Positions 1-6,979 of a stretch of DNA of 20,741 nt are shown piece after piece. A program made the translations under genes and the position numbers. The notes beneath the pieces are model-generated. The model was not told the DNA's origin. It did not search any database and saw only the letters and a list, made by a program, of their open reading frames with translations. This stretch comes from a virus. The first letter of the stretch is position 1. Each line of letters starts with the position of its first letter. The stretch covers positions 1 through 20,741 of IMG/VR virus record IMGVR_UViG_3300036840_000046. One strand, 5' to 3'.

Positions 1-175
1 TGCACCTCACGCGCGTGACCGCGTGCGGGATGAGGAGCCCCATGGCGTCCTCCACGAGGAACAGCGTCTGGACGGGTCTCGGAATGCCGAGCGTGAGCGA
101 CGCCGCAAACGACGTGTTGAGGTACCCGAGATGGTACCTCACGCGCTCCTTATCGGCGTCGCTCAGGGCGGTCAT
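1..175 (-). CDS. Hypothetical phage protein, 5' part only
   Basis: This reading frame is open from an ATG at 175 to the window edge, so only the first 58 residues are visible. The peptide begins MTALSDADKERVRYHLGY and continues with a PRPVQTLFLVEDAM stretch. It has no signal peptide or membrane segment. The start overlaps the stop of the preceding gene as ATGA, which indicates translational coupling. It lies two genes downstream of the major capsid gene, a place where head completion or head-tail connector genes are usual in tailed phages. That role is inferred from position only; I do not recognise the family. Confidence 0.75.
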   Translation of the reverse strand, partial: MTALSDADKERVRYHLGYLNTSFAASLTLGIPRPVQTLFLVEDAMGLLIPHAVTRVRC

Positions 176-540
176 GCGTCAAGCTGCTCGATCGTGACGC
201 CACACTCGCGGAACCCAGCAATTGCATGCGGATCCCACGTCTCGGCCGTGAACTCGTCACCCGTGTTGAAACGGATCTGCTGCCCGCGGTACCAAGCACG
301 GCCGCCTGCGACCACGCGGTATCGCGTGACCTTGGCAGGCGGAGGCAGCGGAGCCACGGTCTTGGCGAGCTCCTTGGCTGCCAGCGCGCGCTCCTCGTCG
401 GTCAGCGGCTTCTCTTCCTCCGCAGGCTCGGGCGCGGCCGCCGCTGGCGCAGCGACGGGTGGTACCTCGGTGTGAACAGCCTCGACCTTCTCGGCCGAAG
501 CGCGCTTGGGGATCCTGGCCCCTTTCAGCTGATCGGTCAT
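172..540 (-). CDS. Small phage protein following the capsid gene
   Basis: This 122-residue protein starts at an ATG preceded by a strong AGGAGG ribosome-binding site. Its N-terminal 60 residues are low-complexity, rich in Ala, Pro and Glu, and look disordered. The C-terminal half is more ordered, with RYRVVAGGRAWYRGQQIRFN followed by GDEF; this resembles a small beta-barrel in which a short strand precedes a hydrophobic turn. Capsid-adjacent proteins of this shape are sometimes head-tail connectors or decoration proteins, but I cannot assign it. The gene overlaps the next gene by 4 bases. Confidence 0.75.
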   Translation of the reverse strand: MTDQLKGARIPKRASAEKVEAVHTEVPPVAAPAAAAPEPAEEEKPLTDEERALAAKELAKTVAPLPPPAKVTRYRVVAGGRAWYRGQQIRFNTGDEFTAETWDPHAIAGFRECGVTIEQLDA

Positions 541-550
541 CTCATCCTCC

Positions 551-645
551 TGGAAGAAACAGTGAGGGCGCGCTGCCGTCGGAGCCCGCTACGCTGTTGA
601 CGGGGACGAACCTACGCAGGCTCGTTCAGCAGCCAGCGCCCTCAC
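551..645 (-). terminator. Structured RNA or terminator downstream of the capsid gene
   Basis: On the minus strand a 10-bp arm at 645-636, a 2-nt bulge and a further 5 bp (633-629) pair with 562-576, giving a 15-bp helix. The enclosed region contains a second 8-bp hairpin (606-613 with 618-625, loop GCGT on the minus strand, one G-U pair). The helix is followed by the T-rich run TGTTTCTT (561-554) and then by the AGGAGG site of the next gene. The arrangement fits a branched terminator or attenuator that reduces expression downstream of the highly expressed capsid gene. Only the base pairing is seen; the function is inferred. Confidence 0.5.
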
Positions 646-711
646 CGCAATTGAGCCCGGCGGCTCCCACAGGTAACCAGCACCCAGGGGTCGCCGCCGC
701 GCTCGCCTGTC

Positions 712-801
712 TCACATCGCAGCTTCCTTTGCGAGCTGGATTATTGCCTGGTAGTCGAAGGAATGCGCACACTTGTTGGCGTACTCCTCCAATGTCAGCT
801 G
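712..801 (-). other. In-frame 29-codon extension after the capsid UGA stop
   Basis: Immediately after the capsid stop codon (TGA at 804-802, followed by C) the same frame stays open for 29 codons before a second TGA at 714-712. The peptide is helix-like, containing LEEYANKCAHSFDYQAI and ending QLAKEAAM. Its third codon positions are mostly G or C, whereas the overlapping alternative frame is not GC-biased. It could be a readthrough extension of the capsid protein, a tiny separate gene from the TTG at 792, or a relic. There is no well-spaced ribosome-binding site for the TTG. Confidence 0.35.
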
Positions 802-2208
802 TCATTCCCCATGCTGAATGCAGCGGAAGCGCTTGTACCGCGCCGGGCCGCCCGTCGCCGCGTCCGTGCGCACGGGCCAGTCACCCATGAAGCGCCACGA
901 CGTGCTCACCTTGTCCGCAAGCCGGTTGAGCGGCTGGCGAATGATGAGCTGGATGCGCTCGCTCATGACCTCGATCCCGTTGTTGGTGATCTGCGGCTCG
1001 GCGAGCTTACCAGGGATACCGGCCTCGGTCAGAAGCCCGGACATGTCGTTGTAGTACTCGAGGATGCCACCCTGCGCCGTGAACAGGATCTCGTGGATCG
1101 GAACGCCCGTGCTCGCGTTGCCGTTGTTGAACAGCTCGCCGACGAACGGGTCGGTTTGGCTGTACGTTGCCGTGAGACCACCTACGACGGTCTGCGCGAT
1201 CGGACACTCCGAGTTGCGGAAGAACACGGTCCCGAGCAGCTCCCCGAGCGCGAACTCCTTGTAGGGGTAGTAGTCTGGGAGGGACTGCATGAGCCGCTGG
1301 AACTCGGCGTCCGAGAAGATCAGCGCCTGGCTCTTCGGGTCGAGGTGAGCGTGGAACTTCCCGTCGGGATGAGCCGGGACGTTATCCTGCCAGAACCCTG
1401 CGATCGCCGAGCGGACGTCCGCGAGCGTCGGGACGTCGCTCGAGCCCACGTCGTCGACCTTGTTGCCGCCGCCGACGCGCACGATGGTCGTGCGGTCGAC
1501 GCTGATCACGTACGCGCGGTCCGCAACGTTCGTGGTCGCTGAACCCAGCGTCAGGACGCCAGGGCCGTACTCGTCGCCGGGCGTGTCGGGCGTGTAGCCC
1601 ACGACCGTGTTCGTGGTCGCCGCGCCGTTATCGAAGATCGTGACCGTGAGCGGGTTGCTCGCCGACACGAGCTCGAAGCGCACGGCCTGGGTCCCCGAGA
1701 GGTTCGGGTTGCGCGCGCGAGTGAAGCCGTTGAGGCGCTTCACGCGGAGCGAAGTCGTGGCGACGGCCGCGCCGTCTGCGACGGTCCAACCGGAGAGCGC
1801 CGCCGCGTACATGCGGTTGCGCGCGATGCGGTTGAGCGTCTGCGACGCCTGCATGCCGAGCTGGTGGGCGTTGCGCAGGAACAGGTTCGCGATCGCCATC
1901 ATGCTGGTCGGCATGTGGGTGTCGGTGGTGCCTGCGTACTGCTGCAGCTGCGCGGTCCACTGCTCGAGCGGGTAGGTGATCGGCGCAGGATCCTCTCCGG
2001 GGCGCAACGGCTGGCAATCGACTGCCATGAGGCCGGGGGCCGAGAAGATCTGCGTGTCACCGACGCCCGCCGGCCAGACCACGGGAGAGACCTCACCGCG
2101 GAAGAGCAGGTTGGGGAACAGGGCATCGTGGAACGCGCGCTCGAGCAGGTTCTCCTGCACGATCGAACGGACTTCGGGGGACTGGAGGATGACGCTAAAG
2201 TCGGGCAT
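802..2208 (-). CDS. Major capsid protein
   Basis: A 468-residue protein directly following a scaffold-like gene and lying in a portal-MuF-scaffold-capsid order, the normal place for an HK97-fold major capsid protein. The N-terminus (SVILQSPEVRSIVQENLLER) is helical as in N-terminal arms. The middle has an alternating beta-rich segment, and residues around 300-340 (FHAHLDPKSQALIFSD, then FQRLMQSLPDYYPY) resemble the spine-helix and P-domain region of capsid proteins. The start ATG has a GGAG site about 8 nt upstream. Size is at the larger end for HK97-type capsids. The stop is UGA followed by C, with an open in-frame extension behind it. The fold is inferred from sequence character and gene order. 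Confidence 0.85.
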   Translation of the reverse strand: MPDFSVILQSPEVRSIVQENLLERAFHDALFPNLLFRGEVSPVVWPAGVGDTQIFSAPGLMAVDCQPLRPGEDPAPITYPLEQWTAQLQQYAGTTDTHMPTSMMAIANLFLRNAHQLGMQASQTLNRIARNRMYAAALSGWTVADGAAVATTSLRVKRLNGFTRARNPNLSGTQAVRFELVSASNPLTVTIFDNGAATTNTVVGYTPDTPGDEYGPGVLTLGSATTNVADRAYVISVDRTTIVRVGGGNKVDDVGSSDVPTLADVRSAIAGFWQDNVPAHPDGKFHAHLDPKSQALIFSDAEFQRLMQSLPDYYPYKEFALGELLGTVFFRNSECPIAQTVVGGLTATYSQTDPFVGELFNNGNASTGVPIHEILFTAQGGILEYYNDMSGLLTEAGIPGKLAEPQITNNGIEVMSERIQLIIRQPLNRLADKVSTSWRFMGDWPVRTDAATGGPARYKRFRCIQHGE

Positions 2209-2225
2209 TGGAATCTCCGTTGGAC

Positions 2226-2256
2226 GGCCGGGGCGTCAGATTATCACGCCCCGGCC
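2226..2256 (-). promoter_or_regulatory. Perfect hairpin in the leader of the capsid gene
   Basis: A 10-bp GC-only inverted repeat (2226-2235 with 2247-2256), extendable by one A-T pair, encloses an 11-nt AT-rich loop. It lies between the scaffold stop and the capsid ribosome-binding site, and no T-tract follows on the minus strand. That argues against a simple terminator and fits an mRNA-stabilising or processing structure that raises capsid over scaffold expression. The role is inferred; the pairing is seen. Confidence 0.5.
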
Positions 2257-2271
2257 AGGCCAACCAGCGAA

Positions 2272-3213
2272 TCAGCCGGGCGAACCGAGGTGAGGAGGGG
2301 TGAGGCCCTTCGAACGCAAGTAGGCGTCGTACTCTTGGCGGCTCATCTGACGCACGTCCTTGGGCGGCGCCGTGGGTGGCGTCGGCTTGTTGGGCGGCGT
2401 CGGAGGAGCTTCCTTGGACTCCGAGCTCGGAGAAGTCGTCACAGGCTGAACAGCCTCTCCGTACAAGTACGGATGAGACTTGCGCAGTGTGTCGGAGAAG
2501 AACTTACGTTCATCGAACTTCGCCAGCTCCGCCTGAGACATGCCAGCGAGCTGGCGTTTCAGAATGGTCAGGGCGTAGTCGATGTCCTTGACGCCGACGC
2601 TGACGGCCACGATCCGAAGTTCGTGCTCCGCGCGGTCCGCTTCGCGCTGCTTCTCGAGCTGGCGGGCTTTGCGCTCGGCAGCCGCCCGGGCTCGATTGGC
2701 CGCGCGGCGCTGCTCCTGCGCGCGCAGGAGCTCGCGTTGCTCGCGAGTCGTGCGCCCGCGGGGGGCCGTTGGCGTTGACGTGTCGGTCTCCTCGTTCTCC
2801 GTTTCCGGTTCGGGCGCGCTCGTACGCGACGCCGAAGGCTTGACGCGCGAGCGCTTGGCCTTCAACGCAGCGACCATGGCCGCATGCGAGGCGTAGCCGA
2901 GCCCCTTCGCCTCAGCATCGAGAGCGGCCAGCGCGGCGCGCTTGCCTTTCTCGCGCTCTTGGCGCTTGAGCTCGACCATGCGATGCGCGGGCATGGTGAC
3001 CACTTTGCTCGCCCGAGCCGGGGGCTCTTCTTGCGTTTCTGGGGCCTCGTCCTTCGTTTCCTCGGCCTCCGGCGGAGTCTCGCCAGTGGGCGGGGTTGTG
3101 GATTCGTCCGCGTCCGGAGAGTCCGGCGCGTCGTCAGTGCCCTGGAGCTGCTGTTGCGGAACCAGGGACTGATAGGATGATTGGTTCTGGATTCGGAACT
3201 TCTTGATTGCCAC
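2272..3213 (-). CDS. Probable capsid scaffolding protein
   Basis: A 313-residue, highly charged protein just upstream of the capsid gene, where scaffold genes normally sit. The N-terminal 65 residues are acidic and Pro-rich. Residues 75-110 and 150-200 are Lys/Arg/Glu-rich and predicted to be long helices or coiled coil (REQRELLRAQEQRRAANRAR). The C-terminal part has a Pro-rich linker (around residues 265-285) followed by a short helical tail, MSRQEYDAYLRSKGL. Coiled-coil proteins with a small C-terminal capsid-binding helix are characteristic of scaffolds. It starts with GTG at 3213, with AGGCAGG just upstream. No protease motif was seen. The function rests on position and composition. Confidence 0.7.
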   Translation of the reverse strand: MAIKKFRIQNQSSYQSLVPQQQLQGTDDAPDSPDADESTTPPTGETPPEAEETKDEAPETQEEPPARASKVVTMPAHRMVELKRQEREKGKRAALAALDAEAKGLGYASHAAMVAALKAKRSRVKPSASRTSAPEPETENEETDTSTPTAPRGRTTREQRELLRAQEQRRAANRARAAAERKARQLEKQREADRAEHELRIVAVSVGVKDIDYALTILKRQLAGMSQAELAKFDERKFFSDTLRKSHPYLYGEAVQPVTTSPSSESKEAPPTPPNKPTPPTAPPKDVRQMSRQEYDAYLRSKGLTPPHLGSPG

Positions 3214-3339
3214 GTGCCTGCCTTTTGCTTGCTAATGCCGCTGGTTAGACCGATTCACCGCCGTCATCGCGTGGTGGCTCGCTCGCGCCAGGCTGGGATG
3301 TGGAGCATCATAGAGGCGAATTGTCTCAGGCGCTAGGGA
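3214..3339 (-). promoter_or_regulatory. Non-coding gap upstream of the scaffold gene with a -10-like hexamer
   Basis: This 126-base gap is one of the longer non-coding stretches in the otherwise packed head operon. On the minus strand it contains TATGAT (3312-3307), one mismatch from the sigma-70 -10 consensus, but no good -35 hexamer at 16-18 nt. A promoter for the scaffold and capsid genes is possible. No small gene or strong hairpin was seen in it. Confidence 0.25.
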
Positions 3340-3819
3340 TTACGGCGTCGTGAACGGCCACTCCGTGTCCAGCGCGACGTTGGAGCGGGGGAAGTACTCG
3401 AGCACGAAACCCGTGACCGTGTTCGGGAACGTGATCGTCTTGCCGTCGTCGCTGAGCTTGGCGATGCCAACGGCCGCGCCGGCGCCACCCGGAGGGACGA
3501 TCGCCGTGGCGCCCGTGTCGGCGAGCAAGTACGCGCCGAGAGACGCCGCCGTGCCGGACGCCGTGATTCGGAGCGCTTGCCAGATCCCGATCGGCGGGAG
3601 GTTCTCACCGCTCTCGAGGTCGATCCCGACGATCGTGGCTGCTGCCTTGACGGCCGCGGTAGTGATGTCGACGGCCGCTGCTGCCGTGAGGCCCGAGACC
3701 GTGACCTTGATCCGGCTGAACATGTTGCCCACTTTGAGCTTCTTGTTGATGTCCGCGACCGTGTTCAGGTCGGCGCGGTTCAACGTGGCGCGAATGTCGG
3801 TTTCTGCGATGGTCGTCAT
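3340..3819 (-). CDS. Hypothetical head-cluster protein (possible decoration protein)
   Basis: A 159-residue protein located immediately upstream of the scaffold gene. It is rich in Ala, Thr, Val and Gly with alternating hydrophobic residues typical of beta-structured virion proteins (AAAAVDITTAAVKAAATIVG; then AVGIAKLSDDGKTITFPNTV). The C-terminus ends WPFTTP, similar to the tail of the small protein at 4749-5012. The start ATG overlaps the upstream stop as ATGA. A capsid decoration or cement role is plausible from context only. Confidence 0.75.
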   Translation of the reverse strand: MTTIAETDIRATLNRADLNTVADINKKLKVGNMFSRIKVTVSGLTAAAAVDITTAAVKAAATIVGIDLESGENLPPIGIWQALRITASGTAASLGAYLLADTGATAIVPPGGAGAAVGIAKLSDDGKTITFPNTVTGFVLEYFPRSNVALDTEWPFTTP

Positions 3820-4202
3820 GTGGCTCTCTCCCCGAGGAACACATTCACCTCGGTGTTGACACCCGTTAACCGGGTGAGGTCAAGGGCCGTCACAGGCACG
3901 GCCAGGGTCAGAAGGATCGCGAGAGGGTCGACCGGTACGGCTTGCGCGGACCCGTCCGAGGACGTGAGCCGCGCGCGCACCTTCGAGGTCGACTGGAGAA
4001 TGAGGACGTGCGCTCCGGAGAGGCTGCCGAAGTTGACCGCCACCGGGGAATCCCCGCTCAACACGGCAACCGTGTTGAGGCGCCGCACGAGGTAGAGCGA
4101 ATGCAGCAAAGGCGCCAGAAACTCTGGCGCCTGCTGAATCCCGAGCTCGAACGTGGCCGGGGCCGCGCTGAACTCGCCGCTGAGGCGGAACACGTCGGCC
4201 AT
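3816..4202 (-). CDS. Hypothetical head-cluster protein
   Basis: A 128-residue protein starting MADVFRLSGEFSAAP. It has alternating hydrophobic patterns suggesting a beta-rich fold and no membrane segment or known motif. It begins 3 nt after the stop of the tiny gene to its right and overlaps the gene to its left by 4 bases, so it is part of the same transcript. The family is not recognised; a minor structural role is inferred from the surrounding genes. Confidence 0.75.
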   Translation of the reverse strand: MADVFRLSGEFSAAPATFELGIQQAPEFLAPLLHSLYLVRRLNTVAVLSGDSPVAVNFGSLSGAHVLILQSTSKVRARLTSSDGSAQAVPVDPLAILLTLAVPVTALDLTRLTGVNTEVNVFLGERAT

Positions 4203-4205
4203 GGG

Positions 4206-4370
4206 TCAGCCGGTGCGCATGTTCCGGAACGGCGAAGGCTGAGGGCCCTCCTTCGTGTTCGGGAACTTGTCAGCATCGGACAGGTTCGCCGCAGCGTCCT
4301 TGTACGTGCCGAAACGCGCGTCGATCGCCTGTTGCGGGTTCTGGTTGGGGCTCGGCTTGATGTCGTTCAT
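4206..4370 (-). CDS. 54-residue protein with C-terminal SPFRNMRTG tail
   Basis: This short gene runs from ATG 4370 to TGA 4206. An AAAGG ribosome-binding site, formed by the last sense codons of the preceding gene, lies 8 nt upstream. The protein contains GTYKDAA, also present as GTYKDRA in the next gene to the right, and ends SPFRNMRTG. It is hydrophilic and probably disordered apart from short motifs. It is one of four consecutive tiny genes with related C-termini between the acidic protein gene and the capsid genes. Confidence 0.75.
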   Translation of the reverse strand: MNDIKPSPNQNPQQAIDARFGTYKDAAANLSDADKFPNTKEGPQPSPFRNMRTG

Positions 4371-4373
4371 GGC

Positions 4374-4541
4374 TCAGCCTTTCATCCCCTTGAACGGGGA
4401 GACAGTGCTCTTTTGGGGACCGGGCGAAGCGACCGTGCCCCACTGCGCGCGGTCCTTGTACGTGCCGGCGGCGGCCTTCTGCGCCTGCACGACACCGGCG
4501 CCGTCGCGCCCGCCCACGAGTTGCTCATTCGGCGTGGCCAT
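4374..4541 (-). CDS. 55-residue protein with C-terminal SPFKGMKG tail
   Basis: I chose ATG 4541 because it overlaps the upstream stop as TAATG and has GGAGG 9 nt upstream. The longer open frame to 4613 has no such support and reads as a shadow. The protein (MATPNEQLVGGRDGAGVV...) shares GTYKD with the 54-residue neighbour and ends VSPFKGMKG. The two proteins therefore look like diverged tandem duplicates. Its final codons AAA GGC TGA supply the ribosome-binding site of the next gene. Confidence 0.75.
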   Translation of the reverse strand: MATPNEQLVGGRDGAGVVQAQKAAAGTYKDRAQWGTVASPGPQKSTVSPFKGMKG

Positions 4542-4744
4542 TAGCGCATGCCTCCGAACGGGTTCTTGTCCGTGCCACCAGCGCGGCGTGGCGTGGGGGC
4601 GACCGCGGGCCAATTCTCCTTGGCCTCGGGGAGCGCCGGCGGCATGGGCTCCGCCGGGAAGTTGGCCTGGTCTGCGAATCGAGCGATGTTGGATCGCACG
4701 GTTCGCGGCTGTCCTGCGGGCTGCACGCCCTTGAACATCGACAT
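4541..4744 (-). CDS. 67-residue protein with C-terminal NPFGGMR tail
   Basis: The start ATG at 4744 (MSMFKGVQPAGQPRT) follows the previous stop by 4 nt and has AAAGG about 8 nt upstream; the upstream extension of the frame is an antisense-like Arg/Ser run and was excluded. The protein is Pro/Ala-rich in the middle and ends TDKNPFGGMR. The GGA GGC codons of this tail serve as the ribosome-binding site for the following gene, so RNA-level constraint may contribute to the tail's conservation. Function unknown. Confidence 0.75.
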   Translation of the reverse strand: MSMFKGVQPAGQPRTVRSNIARFADQANFPAEPMPPALPEAKENWPAVAPTPRRAGGTDKNPFGGMR

Positions 4745-4748
4745 GTGT

Positions 4749-5012
4749 TCAGCCTTTCGTTGTGAAGGGGACGCGCCCGGTTTTCTGGAGCGCGGGCTCG
4801 AACGGCAAGCGGTTCCCCTTGGAGCTGCCGACCAGGCCCGGACCGTTCGATCCACCCGACTGTTCCCAATCGGCGTAGATGTCTTTCTGCAGGCGCCCGA
4901 CGTAGTAGGCTGTCCCCGAGCCGCCTACGCCTTCCGTCTGAGGGGTGTATTGCTTTGCCACGCCCCGGAGCCTATCACCCGGTCTGGGCAGCGTCCAGGT
5001 AACGCTCGTCAC
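4749..5012 (-). CDS. 87-residue small head-cluster protein
   Basis: The GTG at 5012 overlaps the stop of the acidic protein gene as GTGA, which supports it as the start; a second GTG (VAKQYTPQTEG) lies 17 codons downstream. The sequence is Gly/Ser-rich with aromatic positions (GTAYYVGRLQKDIYADWEQ). It contains LPFEPAL and ends GRVPFTTKG, resembling the WPFTTP end of the protein at 3340-3819 and the KG end of its small neighbours. No known family was recognised. Confidence 0.7.
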   Translation of the reverse strand: MTSVTWTLPRPGDRLRGVAKQYTPQTEGVGGSGTAYYVGRLQKDIYADWEQSGGSNGPGLVGSSKGNRLPFEPALQKTGRVPFTTKG

Positions 5013-5503
5013 TCGTCGCCGAAGTCAAGCTCCTCGACGTCGGTTTCCTCGTCCTCTTCCTCGTCGGGCTCTTCCGCCTCCCCGCCTTCGAGCCCCACTT
5101 CCCCGAGCCTGTAGAGCCAACCCGCCAAGCGCTCGGCGTCGTCAATGATCTCTTCGGTCTCGAGGTGCTCGGCGATCTCGCGCGCCTCGTCGATCGTCAC
5201 GCCGGGGAGCGCCTTGGCCAGCTCCGCCTGGAGCTCTTCCGGAAGCTGCTGCGCGCCCTCTCGGAGGGACTCCTGCTCATCCTCATCGAGCTCCTGCCCC
5301 ACGTCCGTGAGCTGGTCGGGGTCGAACTCGTCGGAGAGCGCCTGCACGTCCTCGGCATGCGCCTCGAGGAGCGTGATCAGAAGACCGAAGCGCCCCGGGC
5401 CGCCCTCCTGCATGTCCTCGGACGTTTCGAGCTCGGGCAGCTCGTCATCGTTGCTGATCGGGTTGGCGAATGCGGCGAGCTCGGCGGGCGTGAGTGTGGC
5501 CAT
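5009..5503 (-). CDS. Strongly acidic head-cluster protein
   Basis: A 164-residue protein with an extreme excess of Asp and Glu, including a C-terminal run of mixed E and D residues (about 138-164). The central part (about 45-125) is Leu-rich and helical (LITLLEAHAEDVQALSDEFD). The start ATG has AGGAG 8 nt upstream. It lies directly after the MuF-type gene. Acidic helical proteins in this place may assist scaffold assembly or mask a basic surface such as that of the Lys/Arg-rich protein encoded at 7324-7734; both are inference. Confidence 0.75.
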   Translation of the reverse strand: MATLTPAELAAFANPISNDDELPELETSEDMQEGGPGRFGLLITLLEAHAEDVQALSDEFDPDQLTDVGQELDEDEQESLREGAQQLPEELQAELAKALPGVTIDEAREIAEHLETEEIIDDAERLAGWLYRLGEVGLEGGEAEEPDEEEDEETDVEELDFGDE

Positions 5504-5523
5504 TGTGATCTCCTGAGACAGAA

Positions 5524-6480
5524 TTACTCGGACTCGCCAAAGATACCGAGGGCGCGCGCCGGGTCAAGCGCCGTTAGGTCGATGCGCTGCCCACCTTGGA
5601 GGATCCAACCCGGCACGCCACAGCGCCGGTGCCAGGGGAGGAGCACGCTGCGATCGTTCGGGCGGTTCGGCGGGTGGGACCAGCTGCGCCCGCGCAGGCG
5701 CCCCGCGCGCGGGTCGTCGGGCATCGTGTACACCCCACCGGGGCGCGCAACCTGGCCGTGAATGACCAGGGAGTCGGGGGCCACGCGCTTGTCGAGCGGG
5801 CGCCCCGTGAGGTCGTCCACGCGCTCTGTCCAGCGCCCCCAGAGTAGCGTGCCATCCTCGGTGGGGTACGCGCGCAGCGCCGCCGCCTGCGCCAGGTTGT
5901 AGGCGTAGCTCGTCTCCGTTCGGACCAGACGATCCACGCGCCAGCTCTGTTGGTCTACGAGCTCTCCGGCGAGCACGATGAGATGGCGTGGGTCGGTCTG
6001 CTGCTCGAAGCTCGCGCGCAGCGCGCGCCACGTGTTCGCGCCGATCTCGGCGGAGACGCTCCGTGCGGTCGCCGCGCGCAGGCGCTCGATCTCGGCCAAG
6101 TGCGCGGTCATGACCTTGCCCGCGAGCTCGGGTGGCGGCGTGCGCCCCGTGAGCTTGCCCACGAGCGTCCCCGTCTCCTGCGCGCCGCGCTCGAGCGTCG
6201 GAGCGCTCTGCTGCAGGAGCTTGCCCTCGAGGCGCCGCGCGACGCCGGCGAAGTGCGCTTCGAGACGCGCGCGGATCGGCATGAGGTACTGAGGCGCGAA
6301 CTTCTCTTTGAGCCGCCCGGCGAAGTACCGCCGGAGGAGCGTCGTCACGCGCCCCGCCTCGTCCTCGTACCACGCGAGAATCGGCGACAGCGCCTTGGCC
6401 TCCACGCGCTCGGCGGCCTCGTGCGCGGCCGCGTAGGCCTCCGCCGTCCGCCGGCGCGCCTCGGCCTCACGCGCCTTCAT
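5524..6480 (-). CDS. Head morphogenesis protein, Mu F / SPP1 gp7 type
   Basis: This 318-residue protein starts at ATG 6480 (MKAREAEARRRTAEAY) with GAGGGGG just upstream; the longer frame to 6855 is a shadow of the preceding gene. The N-terminal half is a long charged helical region. The C-terminal half holds the phage Mu F-like signature: RLVRTETSYAYNLAQAAAL, then WTERVDDLTGRPLDKRVAP with a C-terminal domain containing LPWHRRCG. These proteins are minor head components that bind the portal and may be ejected with DNA. It sits between the portal and scaffold genes as expected and overlaps the preceding gene by 14 bases. Confidence 0.85.
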   Translation of the reverse strand: MKAREAEARRRTAEAYAAAHEAAERVEAKALSPILAWYEDEAGRVTTLLRRYFAGRLKEKFAPQYLMPIRARLEAHFAGVARRLEGKLLQQSAPTLERGAQETGTLVGKLTGRTPPPELAGKVMTAHLAEIERLRAATARSVSAEIGANTWRALRASFEQQTDPRHLIVLAGELVDQQSWRVDRLVRTETSYAYNLAQAAALRAYPTEDGTLLWGRWTERVDDLTGRPLDKRVAPDSLVIHGQVARPGGVYTMPDDPRAGRLRGRSWSHPPNRPNDRSVLLPWHRRCGVPGWILQGGQRIDLTALDPARALGIFGESE

Positions 6481-6979
6481 CGACCCCCTCGTCCGCCTCC
6501 GACCACGCCGCGCAACAGCCGTTGGCTTCCACGGTCGCATGGATCGGCTCCCCGAGGTCGTCCACGTCGTCCTCGTACGCCGCCGCGCATGTGCCCGCGC
6601 GCCCGCCGGTCCCGCGCCAGTGCGCGCACAGCTCACAGCTCGAGCCCTCCGCCGGCTGACACAGCCCGGAGAGCTCGGGATCGACAGGCTGCATGTTCTC
6701 TCGCGCCGGCACGTCGCCACCCATGGGGCGGCCGAACACGTGGTAGCCGCAAACCATGTTTTCGAGGACCACGACGTCCTCGGCGTGAATGAAGCACTCC
6801 TCCTTGCCCCGCGTGCCGTCCCCGCGCTCGCCGAGCCAGAGCGCGCAATTCCCACAACGCTTGCGGGTCATGTCGGGGTTTGGAGGCGAATAGAGCAGGT
6901 CCGCCAGCGTCAGGCGGACCGGGTCACTGTCCGGAGCCTGGCCGGCCCAGACCGTCAGGGAGCGTCGGTGCTGCGTCAT
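6467..6979 (-). CDS. Cysteine-rich protein with two CxxCAxW modules (HiPIP-like spacing)
   Basis: I chose ATG 6979 because GGAG lies 5 nt upstream; the ATG at 6997 lacks a good site. The 170-residue product has ten cysteines in two modules. The first is C42-x2-C45-A-L-W with C62 and C77; the second is C115-x2-C118-A-H-W with C131 and C155/C156. The spacing of the first (2, 16 and 14 residues, followed by GYHVFG) is close to that of high-potential iron-sulfur proteins, and short proteins with such motifs occur in phage head clusters. Zinc binding is an equal alternative. It lies between a membrane protein and the MuF-type gene. Confidence 0.75.
   Translation of the reverse strand: MTQHRRSLTVWAGQAPDSDPVRLTLADLLYSPPNPDMTRKRCGNCALWLGERGDGTRGKEECFIHAEDVVVLENMVCGYHVFGRPMGGDVPARENMQPVDPELSGLCQPAEGSSCELCAHWRGTGGRAGTCAAAYEDDVDDLGEPIHATVEANGCCAAWSEADEGVDEGA

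Noticed and set aside
635-805. 59-codon frame starting at the ATG that overlaps the capsid stop
   Set aside because: Third codon positions are not GC-biased, the ribosome-binding site is misplaced and the frame runs into the structured RNA; the in-frame extension of the capsid is a better candidate.
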